Shown here in pieces: positions 27,302-35,162 of a DNA stretch of 64,000 bases. The stretch is taken from assembly GCA_949292785.1 (NCBI GenBank), contig CASFBK010000012.1:36082-100081 (forward strand), written 5' to 3'. This stretch comes from an uncultured Eubacteriales bacterium. GTDB lineage: Bacteria > Bacillota > Clostridia > Lachnospirales > Lachnospiraceae. Both the position numbers and the translations under genes were made by a program. The notes beneath the pieces were generated by a model. That model did not search any database and was not told the origin of the DNA. It saw only the letters and a list, made by a program, of their open reading frames with translations. Position 1 is the stretch's first letter. Each line of letters opens with the position of its first letter.

Positions 27302-28614
27302 AGTGTTTCATAGACTCCCTGCATTTCTTTTTTATTGAAAATAATGGTATAAGAAAACACGCCTTTATTTACCTCGCAAATGCCTTCCCCTCCATACTTC
27401 TCAATCACTTTTTTTATATTATAAAGTCCGATTCCATGCTCCTGCTCGTTTTTCTTGCTGGTTTTTATCTCATTTCCTTTTATCCTCAGGTTTCCTTTGA
27501 TTGGATTTTTTATAGATAATATGACCCGTTCTTCCTGCTGAACAAACTTAAATTTTATCTGCTTTTGTTCTTTTTTTAGCTTATCGCATGCCTCGATGGC
27601 GTTATTCAACAGATTTGACAGCAATACCACCAAATCCTTGTCCTCCATAAGAATTCCTCTCAACTCATTTAACACTGTAACCATGGAAATTCCGTTTTCC
27701 AGCGCCTGCTGATATTTCTGATTAATGATTACATCTGCCACCGGATTTAAGGTAGTAAAGTAATTCATATGCTGTTCTGATAAATTATTTATCTTACTGA
27801 CATATTGTAATGCTTCCTTCTCTCTGTCTTCCTGCAACAATCCCTGAATACAGTTCAAATGATTTTTGAATTCGTGTACTTTCTTTTTCTGCTGGTTATA
27901 CGCTAATTCCATACTTTCATACATAGCTATCTGATGATTCCGTCTCTCTTTCACCAGACTGTCTTTCTTATTTGACTCTGCTCTTTCTGCAAAATCCTTT
28001 ATCAGATAAAAGAGTATGACATTGGCTCCCATAAGTCCTATCGCTAAAAAGAACATTGTTTTTCTTGCCATTTCCTCATCTGCCAGCATAAAAATAATCG
28101 CTGCCACCGTAAATACCGGGAAGAACAGAAAGCGAATCCACTCATCATCCCGCAATAACTGATAATTCCTTTTGGAAAATTTCCGGTTAATGCAAACAAT
28201 AAACAGGAACAATATCAGTTTAAACAATATCCATAAGATATTTATTTTCCCTTCCTTTTGCAAAATCACCATCAGTGTTTCATCTACAAAACACCGGACG
28301 ATTGCTAATAATACCAGGTCCATCCCCATACAAATGCCCTGATAACATATGGCGCTGAAAAATATCTGGCTGATTCTTGCCTTATACAAAACTCCCATCA
28401 ACACAGATACACTGCCTATCCCCAATGCAACTTTTACCCAGAAATTCTGCGCTTTTATGGAATTAATCATCCATGCCAGCACAAGGATTCCAATTATCAT
28501 TCTGTGCACCCAGGGCTTCTTCTCAAACCGCCTCTCCATAAAGGTCTGAAAAAACAAATCACAAGCTAATATTTCTATAATTACCAATACAACGTTTTGT
28601 ACAATTTCCCTCAC
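27283..28614 (-). CDS. agrC: AgrC-like sensor histidine kinase (GHKL)
   Basis: A 443-residue peptide-sensing kinase. Residues 1 to about 207 hold six or seven membrane helices forming the sensor, then a coiled linker, the likely phospho-acceptor His247 in VHEFKNHLN, the N-box LLSNLLNNAIEAC (331-343) and the G-box EHGIGLYNI (392-400) of an AgrC/ComD-type GHKL ATPase. Translation starts at GTG 28612-28614, which overlaps the TAG of the response regulator gene by one base, with GGGAG seven bases upstream. It should detect the cyclic peptide made by AgrBD and phosphorylate the regulator encoded just before it. Confidence 0.92.
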   Translation of the reverse strand: MREIVQNVVLVIIEILACDLFFQTFMERRFEKKPWVHRMIIGILVLAWMINSIKAQNFWVKVALGIGSVSVLMGVLYKARISQIFFSAICYQGICMGMDLVLLAIVRCFVDETLMVILQKEGKINILWILFKLILFLFIVCINRKFSKRNYQLLRDDEWIRFLFFPVFTVAAIIFMLADEEMARKTMFFLAIGLMGANVILFYLIKDFAERAESNKKDSLVKERRNHQIAMYESMELAYNQQKKKVHEFKNHLNCIQGLLQEDREKEALQYVSKINNLSEQHMNYFTTLNPVADVIINQKYQQALENGISMVTVLNELRGILMEDKDLVVLLSNLLNNAIEACDKLKKEQKQIKFKFVQQEERVILSIKNPIKGNLRIKGNEIKTSKKNEQEHGIGLYNIKKVIEKYGGEGICEVNKGVFSYTIIFNKKEMQGVYETLRSGES

Positions 28615-29345
28615 TATATTTCTCCCATCATTTCAAAATACTGTAACTTCACCTGCCGAAACTTCTCTCTTGGAACAGGAAGTATCTTTCCATTTTTTAA
28701 TGTCACATTATAATTTCTTACATCTGTAATCATTTTCACATTCACCAGAAAGCTCTTATGAATCCGGATGAATCCATATTCCTCTAATCTCTTTTGGGTA
28801 TCCTCCAGTTTCCCGCTTAGTAAAAACGTCTGCTCCGTTTCCCCCTGTACATGAAAAATCTGCTTATGCTTATTACTTTCAATATAGATAATTTTGTGAA
28901 TCAACACCTCACGCTCACCGTCCACAAAGGAAAATTTCTCCTTGTGCCTATGATATTTCATTTTCTCCAGTACTGTATCCACACACTCTGTCAGGGTTCC
29001 ATCCAGCATATCTTTTAACAAAAAGCGGATTGCTTCTACTTTATAACCTTCTACCGCATAATCCACATACGCCGTAACAAATACTAAATAAATATCCTGG
29101 TTTACACTTTTTATGATTTTTGCAGCCTCCAGTCCGGTCATCTTCTCCATATTGATATCCAGAAAAACAATCTGATACTCCTCTATCTTTTCCTGATTAT
29201 TACACAACTCTTCCCCGGATGTCCAGGTGTCTATTCTGTAATCCGCTATGCCCCGCTGTTCTAAAATAGCTCTCAGCTCATTTTTTATTTTCTCTCTATA
29301 AAACGCTTCATCATCGCATACTGCTATGTTCAACATTCCGTCCAC
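28614..29345 (-). CDS. agrA: AgrA-like LytTR response regulator
   Basis: A 243-residue regulator with a receiver domain (acid pair Asp11-Asp12, phospho-acceptor Asp63 in FLDINM, conserved Lys/Tyr in VFVTAYVDYAVEGYKVEA) and a C-terminal LytTR DNA-binding domain from about residue 140 (YIESNKHKQIF, RIHKSFLVNV, ILPVPREKF). LytTR proteins bind paired direct repeats upstream of targets. The start is GTG 29345 or ATG 29336, three codons later. It is one base overlapped with the kinase gene and 9 bases from the large protein encoded upstream, so all three are likely co-transcribed. Confidence 0.92.
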   Translation of the reverse strand: MDGMLNIAVCDDEAFYREKIKNELRAILEQRGIADYRIDTWTSGEELCNNQEKIEEYQIVFLDINMEKMTGLEAAKIIKSVNQDIYLVFVTAYVDYAVEGYKVEAIRFLLKDMLDGTLTECVDTVLEKMKYHRHKEKFSFVDGEREVLIHKIIYIESNKHKQIFHVQGETEQTFLLSGKLEDTQKRLEEYGFIRIHKSFLVNVKMITDVRNYNVTLKNGKILPVPREKFRQVKLQYFEMMGEI

Positions 29346-29354
29346 CCTTCCCCT

Positions 29355-32042
29355 CTATTTATTTGCCCGATTTCCACATTTAGGGCATACATCACCACCC
29401 TTATACACATATCCGCACCGGTAACAGCACTTTACTTCATGCTCTTCCTTCGCCAGATAAGAAACCTTTCTGGACTCCGGCCGCTCTTTAAGATACTTTA
29501 TAAATTCATCCAATACACGAGTAAAGCCTTCCCAGTCTTTTGAGGACACCCCCACCGGAAGTTTGGACTTTTCTCCGTTTTTCTGATTTACATGAATTCC
29601 CTTGTTTAAAAGTCCTGTACTAAATGAAACACTCTTAATCTGAAGAATCGGAATCCTCTCACTGCTAAAGGCACTGTTGTAAAAAAGATGCTCCGGTGTC
29701 AGTAAGAACCCCTCTCTTCCGGTTTCCTTTCGGGTAGCATCACAGACCAAAATCGGATATTCATAACGACTGTGTTCCGATGCATAAGTATTCACCGCAC
29801 AATTTACAATATCTGCCTCTTTACCGTTCCATTCTCCCATCATAGCCTTTCTTGCCTCATTATAATGAAGGCTTGATGTATCCTTTACTTTTCCCTTTAA
29901 CTCATCCTGAAATTTCCTTGCCAACAGTTCACTTTCATCGGATTTCATTTTCGTAAGACGCTTATCAATCAACTCCAGAGCATTGCTCTTTATCTCCGGT
30001 AAAAACATACCGGACGCAATCTTTTCATATGCCTCCTGCCCTTCTTCAAAGGTCATCCCCATGATATCCGGACAAATCCTCTCTATGGCTGCTTCATCCA
30101 GTTTCTGAATCCGTTGATAAATTTCTTCTAACGGCTTTTTCGTATTCTCCTTGGAAAAATCCGGCTCCTGCAGCCGCTGCCATACCCTGTATAAAGCTCC
30201 TCTGTCATTTTTTCCTGCCCGCCTCACAAGCGTCTCTATTTCCTGTTGTTCTGCCGATTCTCTTTGCTTTTCTAACTTTTCCTTGAAAGGTTCAATGTCC
30301 GCTTCCTTATATTGCTCTAATTTCTGCCGAAACAGCTTGTACCGTTTTCGGTCCATGACTGCCGGCATATTTGCAATCAACCCTTCCGCTTCTGCCTGCG
30401 CCTTTTGCTGTCGCAGCTCATATAATGGCGCAAGCACGGATTCTTTCATTTCTTTCGGACAATCTGACTTTTCGATTTCTTCTATGCTGCGGCACAGCTG
30501 TGCATAGTTCCCCTTTTGTGCATGCTCCGCTCTCTTTTGCAGCTCTTTTTCCTGATTTTTTATGATACATTTCTCTACTGCTTCTATGTATTCCCTTTTT
30601 TGCGTTTCTTCTAATAATGTTTCCTTTTTTATACTTTCCTTCAATTCCCCAAGCTGTCTTGGAGACATACGCTCTATTACTTTCATCCGGGCATCGTATT
30701 TTTCCCGGATATTAGCTGTTTCCTGCTGCGTTTTCTCTTCATCCTCTATGGAACTTTTCTCCCAAAACACTTCTTTTTCCTGCTGTCGGTCATGCTTTTC
30801 TTCTTTTCTACTAGAAGCCTCTTTCTTGCTGCTCTGATGAAGCTCTTTTCTTTTCCGTGCAATCTTTTCTTTTAATTCTTTGGGGTTCTTAATTATCTCC
30901 TGTCCATAGAAACCGGATTCCAGCTTATCTTCCAAACGTTCCAGTTCCTCTTCCGTTCGTTCCTCCAGTTTTTCTTCGGTCAATTCCTCCGGTTCTTTCG
31001 TTCGTTTCTCTGACTCCCTTTCCATCAGTTTCTTCGGTTCTTCTGACAGTTTCTCCTGCTCTACTGACAATTTCTCCGGTTCTTCTGACAGTTTCTCCTG
31101 CTCTTTCTCCCCGTCTTTTTCCTCTGCTTTCTTCTGATTCCGTTCCCACTCATATTCATTGAACTTGTAGTTACTGGTCTTCTCTCCCCGGCGCCCCAAT
31201 AACTCCTGATAATCCTCATAAGCCTCCCTGTCATCCTCAAAGTCCAGAAGATAAATATCCCCTTCACTTAACAATTTTCCCGGGCGTGGTGTATAAAATC
31301 TGTTACAGTTGTCGCAGGTATATGCTCTTGCCAGATAGACTTTTCCTTCTTCCGTTTCCACCGGAAATTCTTTATCCACAGGATATACCACCATATGCAG
31401 CCTCTCTCCACATTCCGGACACTGATAGCCTACCATATAGAAATTATTCCCGATTCGTTCTGCCTCCTGCTCCGCTGCCGTCACGCCAGCTTTTGCAAAG
31501 GAAGCATGACTTACAATCCAGCGCATATTGTGCCAGAGTCCAAGCTTCTCTTCTTCCTCCGCTTCCTGCTCCTCTTCCTGCTTCTGTCCTGCTTCTATGG
31601 CTGCCTGTATTACATCCTCATAAGTTACCTGAATTCCTTTTTGATAAAAACGAAAGTTATCATCACGATATCCGGCTTCCATTTTTAATTCTCGAAGTAT
31701 TTCCGTAAAAAGCTCATTTAACTGGGCGTAATCCTTTTCTACCTTTAGTCCCGGAATCGCTCCCCATTTTCCAAATGCATATAATACCATGTTCAATACA
31801 TTGGTAAGCGGCACATTTTTTTCAATGGGCCGTATAGCTTCTTCTACAATGGGAATTTCTATCACATTCGTATTCACTTTACGATTATCAAAATTAAAAA
31901 TCAAAGAGCGGACTTCCCCCGGCAATATCAGATAATTATTTAGGACAACAAAGACATCATCCCATTTTACCGGAACATCCATAGTCTGAATCAATCGATG
32001 AAAGGTATGTTTTAGCTCTGGATTCGCTTTCAGAAAAATCAT
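29355..32042 (-). CDS. Large zinc-ribbon / coiled-coil protein of unknown function, at the head of the Agr operon
   Basis: About 895 residues from ATG 32042 (GTG at 32051 is also possible; AAGGGG precedes). No signal peptide or membrane helix. The numbering here counts from the GTG. An N-terminal domain (1-150) of unknown type is followed by a zinc-binding pair CPEC (211-214) and CDNC (246-249), a highly charged Glu/Lys coiled-coil region (about 300-720) that contains a degenerate KLSEEPEKL-type repeat, a globular part near 765-865 that resembles a PH-like domain, and a C-terminal zinc ribbon (CYRCGYVYKGGDVCPKCG). Nothing like it is standard in agr loci. Placement 9 bases before agrA implies co-regulation with the quorum-sensing genes. 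Confidence 0.8.
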   Translation of the reverse strand: MIFLKANPELKHTFHRLIQTMDVPVKWDDVFVVLNNYLILPGEVRSLIFNFDNRKVNTNVIEIPIVEEAIRPIEKNVPLTNVLNMVLYAFGKWGAIPGLKVEKDYAQLNELFTEILRELKMEAGYRDDNFRFYQKGIQVTYEDVIQAAIEAGQKQEEEQEAEEEEKLGLWHNMRWIVSHASFAKAGVTAAEQEAERIGNNFYMVGYQCPECGERLHMVVYPVDKEFPVETEEGKVYLARAYTCDNCNRFYTPRPGKLLSEGDIYLLDFEDDREAYEDYQELLGRRGEKTSNYKFNEYEWERNQKKAEEKDGEKEQEKLSEEPEKLSVEQEKLSEEPKKLMERESEKRTKEPEELTEEKLEERTEEELERLEDKLESGFYGQEIIKNPKELKEKIARKRKELHQSSKKEASSRKEEKHDRQQEKEVFWEKSSIEDEEKTQQETANIREKYDARMKVIERMSPRQLGELKESIKKETLLEETQKREYIEAVEKCIIKNQEKELQKRAEHAQKGNYAQLCRSIEEIEKSDCPKEMKESVLAPLYELRQQKAQAEAEGLIANMPAVMDRKRYKLFRQKLEQYKEADIEPFKEKLEKQRESAEQQEIETLVRRAGKNDRGALYRVWQRLQEPDFSKENTKKPLEEIYQRIQKLDEAAIERICPDIMGMTFEEGQEAYEKIASGMFLPEIKSNALELIDKRLTKMKSDESELLARKFQDELKGKVKDTSSLHYNEARKAMMGEWNGKEADIVNCAVNTYASEHSRYEYPILVCDATRKETGREGFLLTPEHLFYNSAFSSERIPILQIKSVSFSTGLLNKGIHVNQKNGEKSKLPVGVSSKDWEGFTRVLDEFIKYLKERPESRKVSYLAKEEHEVKCCYRCGYVYKGGDVCPKCGNRANK

Positions 32043-32257
32043 TTTATTCACCCCTTTTTCTTACTTCCCTCAGTTTAACACATTTTCTACCAATTTAATA
32101 TACTTTGTAACGATTCCTCCATAAAAATACCTCCCGATATGATTGACTTTATATCAGGATTACACTAAAATATTTCTAATATTTCTGCTATTTTTACGGG
32201 ACAGCAAAAGCTTTAAAATTACCGCCAGATTATATTTTTATAAAAAGGAGAATTTTT

Positions 32258-32755
32258 ATGAATAAAAATAATGAGCTTATACAACAGATGATACTTTATT
32301 ACGCCGGAGACCCCAAACGTATTCAGCACTTCCTGAAAGTATATGAATTTGCAAAGCTAATCGGAGAAGCAGAGCAGCTGGATTCACAAACCCAGCACAT
32401 CCTAGAGACAGCTGCCATCGTTCATGATATCGGCATAAAAAATGCTGAAGCAAAGTTCGGCAACTGTAACGGAAAACTACAGGAACAAGAGGGTCCCGCT
32501 CCTGCAAGAGAACTTCTTTCCTCCCTGAAATATGCGCCGGATGCCATAGACCGTGTCTGCTATCTGGTGGCTCATCACCATACATACCAGAATGTGAACG
32601 GGTCCGATTATCAGATTCTATTAGAAGCAGATTTTTTAGTAAATCTATATGAAGATGGATTGGATTCAAGCGCAGCTTCCAATGCACGAAAGAATATTTT
32701 TCGAACAAATACAGGAATAACTATATGTAAGACCATGTTCGGGTTATCGGAATAA
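32258..32755 (+). CDS. HD domain phosphohydrolase
   Basis: A 165-residue single-domain HD protein. The motif is seen as His24 (RIQHFLKV), His56-Asp57 (AAIVHDIGI) and a downstream VAHHHTY (His106-108), enough to bind one or two metals. Such proteins hydrolyse nucleotides or other phosphate esters; the substrate is not predictable. ATG 32258 has AAAAAGGAG upstream. It is a single plus-strand gene in a minus-strand region and ends before a palindrome shared with the next gene. Confidence 0.85.
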   Translation: MNKNNELIQQMILYYAGDPKRIQHFLKVYEFAKLIGEAEQLDSQTQHILETAAIVHDIGIKNAEAKFGNCNGKLQEQEGPAPARELLSSLKYAPDAIDRVCYLVAHHHTYQNVNGSDYQILLEADFLVNLYEDGLDSSAASNARKNIFRTNTGITICKTMFGLSE

Positions 32756-32800
32756 TTTATGATATATTAATGCAATGCATTCTTTCCCATAATATAAAAT

Positions 32801-32827
32801 AAGCGGTTTGCATCATGCAAACCGCTT
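32801..32827 (-). terminator. Perfect-palindrome terminator-like hairpin
   Basis: A perfect 13-bp inverted repeat around one central base lies between the convergent HD gene and lipoprotein gene. The minus strand continues with an A/T-rich stretch (ATTTTATATT), so it probably ends the lipoprotein transcript, and may serve the plus-strand gene less efficiently. Confidence 0.6.
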
Positions 32828-32848
32828 GCCTGTCTATCTGACTGTAAA

Positions 32849-33274
32849 TTAAAAGTCAAGATCCATTCCTTCTAAGTCTTCGTCATCCACTCCGCTCTTT
32901 TCAGCTGCGTCTGTGAAATCTTCCACATGCTCTTCTACCTTTGTCTGAAGATCTGTCATCTTTTCCTGAAGTTCTGCTGCTGCAGTTTCATCATAGTTTT
33001 CAAGATCTTCCATCATGGCAGATAACTGCTCAAGGCACTCTCCTAACTCTTCCATATCTTCCTTAAGTACTTTTCCTTCTTCAGTCTTCATGTCCATTCC
33101 GGCAACTGCTTCTGCATAATCAGCAATTTCTTCCATTTCCTGAACTGCTACGCCAAAATCATTGATTGCCTGTACATCACTCAGATAGTTCTCTTTAGAA
33201 CTGCCACCACATGCAGTTAAAGCTGATGCAGCCAATGCAAATACCATACCAACTACTAAAACTCTTTTCTTCAT
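32849..33274 (-). CDS. Small helical lipoprotein
   Basis: A 141-residue exported lipoprotein from ATG 33274. The signal peptide ends in lipobox LTAC with Cys22, followed by GGSS and a mature domain that is acidic and almost all helical (repeated E/L/M/D heptads), probably a short coiled coil or helical bundle on the outer face of the membrane. No family recognised. The ribosome site is weak (AGAGGG about 12 bases upstream). It is divergent from the GGDEF-EAL gene, and a 22-bp-period direct repeat lies between them. Confidence 0.8.
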   Translation of the reverse strand: MKKRVLVVGMVFALAASALTACGGSSKENYLSDVQAINDFGVAVQEMEEIADYAEAVAGMDMKTEEGKVLKEDMEELGECLEQLSAMMEDLENYDETAAAELQEKMTDLQTKVEEHVEDFTDAAEKSGVDDEDLEGMDLDF

Positions 33275-33366
33275 AACTTTTGTAATCCCTCTCTTTATTA
33301 TTCTATTGACTTTACAAAGTATCAAAATTAGTTTATCACATCTTTCCCGGTAATGCAACAAAAAAC

Positions 33367-33401
33367 GACATATCAATTTTTCGTCTATGACATATCAATT
33401 T
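33367..33401. repeat. 13-bp direct repeat with 22-bp period in a divergent promoter region
   Basis: GACATATCAATTT occurs at 33367-33379 and again, identical, at 33389-33401. Two helical turns between identical half-sites is the arrangement of tandem-dimer regulator sites, including LytTR regulators. It lies between the lipoprotein gene and the GGDEF-EAL gene, 19 bases before the likely -35 of the latter. Confidence 0.6.
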
Positions 33402-33419
33402 CCTTTTCAATCATGTTAT

Positions 33420-33448
33420 TTGCATTGTTTTTTCTTGTTTTTTATTAT
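33420..33448 (+). promoter_or_regulatory. Promoter of the GGDEF-EAL gene
   Basis: TTGCAT (33420-33425) and TATTAT (33443-33448) with a 17-base T-rich spacer, about 80 bases before the start codon. Confidence 0.55.
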
Positions 33449-33526
33449 AAAATAAAGACAAATGACACGCTGTAACCAGGCGTCTTCCGGCAGCCTGGTT
33501 AAACCACATAAAGAGGAGGCTCTTAC

Positions 33527-35092
33527 ATGGGTTACATCATCGCAATACTCATTATTATTGCCCTGCTAATCGCCCTTGGTGTATTATTCTACCACTTCAA
33601 TTTAGTGCAGGCATATTTCCGTTATCAGACGGAACAACTGAATAAGCTTCGGGAAAAATACAGCAGTGAGAAGGCTGCAACAGATACAAAACTTGAAGAA
33701 CTCAAGACCATTGCCTACACCAATGCTACCACTAAGATTTGGAACATTGACTATTTTATAGAAAAGAGTGAACAGGCGCTGAAATCATTTCCAGCATCAA
33801 CCTTTACTCTGGTTGCTTTCAATATTTTGAATATTGGTAAGATTAATTCCCTTTTCGGTCCCACGGAAGGAGACCATGCCATATACTTTACCGCACAGAC
33901 TCTGCGAAATGTCGTAGCTGGCAACCGCCGAATTTTCGCGCAGGTATACTCCAATCTGTTTTGTATCATGTTCCAGAACGAGACAAATGAGGCTATCCTT
34001 GCAGTGATGGAAGAACTTACCCATGCATTGAATACCCGCAACGAAAACATTGCTATCTCCCCCGCCTTTGGCATCTATCCTGTTTTAGACAAATCCCTCC
34101 CAGTGATGGATATGATTAACCGCGCTACTCTGGCACAGAAGTTTGTAACGGAAAAGGATGAGCTGAACTACTGTTTCTTTACGGATGAGTTGAACGAGAA
34201 TTTCCTAAATAACAAACGCATGAGCGTGGAAATGGAACGGGCACTGGATGAGCATAAGTTTTTTATGTATCTGCAGCCTATGGTGGATTTGCATACCTAC
34301 CGTATTGTCAGCGCAGAAGCATTAGTACGCTGGGATTATCCCGGAAAGGGAATTTTATCTCCATATGCCTTTCTTCCTCTATTTGAAAATACTTCTCTGA
34401 TTCAGAAGCTGGATTACTATATGTGGGAAGAAGGATGTAAAGCAATTCGCCGCTGGATTGACAATAAGATAGAGCCGACTCCTATCACTATGAATATCTC
34501 CCCCAGTCTCTTGCAGACCACAAAATTTATTGACTATCTGGTGGAGCTGATGGACCGATATCTCATTCAACGTGATCTGATCATATTGGAGATTCCAGAG
34601 CGTGCACTGGCAAATATGACAGACCAGCTATCCGCCTCCATTCACCGCTTGCACGAAGAAGGCTTCATCCTGTGTATCGATAACTTTGGAAGTTTAAACT
34701 CCCCACTGAATCTGTTAAGAGAGCTTCCTATTGACCGGATTAAGCTGGATCGTACTTTTCTCGCAAAGAACGCTGGAAGCGAAGAAGGACTTACCATCCT
34801 GCGCTATCTCATTGCCATGGCAAAGGAGCTTAACTTCACCGTCATTACCGAGGGTGTTGAGACCCAGGAGCAGGTGGACTTTCTGTTGGAATTAGGCTGT
34901 GACATCGGACAAGGCTATCATTTCTCCAAGCCTGTAGATTTAAGAAGCTTTGACAAGCTAAACCGTACCCTGGTAAGCACCTTATACCGCCCGAATGAAT
35001 ATTATCCTACCTTTGAGGACTTTGAGCGTGATATTGACTATGTGGTCAACCTGATACGGTCTCAAGAAAACAATGCTACCAACGCAGAGTAA
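33527..35092 (+). CDS. Membrane GGDEF-EAL protein with degenerate active sites
   Basis: A 521-residue protein: one N-terminal membrane helix (about 3-27), a short coiled coil, a GGDEF-like domain (about 65-220) and an EAL domain (about 235-490). The GGDEF loop is replaced by YSNLF (141-145), so it should not make c-di-GMP. The EAL domain keeps Glu264 of EALVRW, Asn323, Glu355, the TEGVET motif and GYHFSKP, but the usual metal-binding DDFG reads DNFG (Asp385-Asn386), and the loop-6 region is altered. It may be a weak phosphodiesterase or a c-di-GMP sensor. AGAGGAGG precedes the ATG. It lies next to the giant surface-protein operon, convergent with it. Confidence 0.92.
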   Translation: MGYIIAILIIIALLIALGVLFYHFNLVQAYFRYQTEQLNKLREKYSSEKAATDTKLEELKTIAYTNATTKIWNIDYFIEKSEQALKSFPASTFTLVAFNILNIGKINSLFGPTEGDHAIYFTAQTLRNVVAGNRRIFAQVYSNLFCIMFQNETNEAILAVMEELTHALNTRNENIAISPAFGIYPVLDKSLPVMDMINRATLAQKFVTEKDELNYCFFTDELNENFLNNKRMSVEMERALDEHKFFMYLQPMVDLHTYRIVSAEALVRWDYPGKGILSPYAFLPLFENTSLIQKLDYYMWEEGCKAIRRWIDNKIEPTPITMNISPSLLQTTKFIDYLVELMDRYLIQRDLIILEIPERALANMTDQLSASIHRLHEEGFILCIDNFGSLNSPLNLLRELPIDRIKLDRTFLAKNAGSEEGLTILRYLIAMAKELNFTVITEGVETQEQVDFLLELGCDIGQGYHFSKPVDLRSFDKLNRTLVSTLYRPNEYYPTFEDFERDIDYVVNLIRSQENNATNAE

Positions 35093-35112
35093 CGCTCTAC
35101 TGCATAATAAAT

Positions 35113-35152
35113 GAAAGCGCTATCAGACTCAGTGATAGCGCTTTTCCTTTTT
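35113..35152 (+). terminator. Rho-independent terminator between convergent genes
   Basis: A 12-bp stem AAAGCGCTATCA/TGATAGCGCTTT with a 7-base loop, followed on the plus strand by TTCCTTTTT. It ends the GGDEF-EAL transcript and, lying 10 bases past the giant gene's stop codon, may also act on that transcript. Confidence 0.88.
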
Positions 35153-35162
35153 GCACATTTTT

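Noticed and set aside
31031-31110. Short tandem repeat in the large Agr-linked gene as a mobile or regulatory element
   Set aside because: The repeated CAGTTTCTCC-type units encode the KLSEEPEKL coiled-coil repeat and keep the reading frame, so they are part of the gene.
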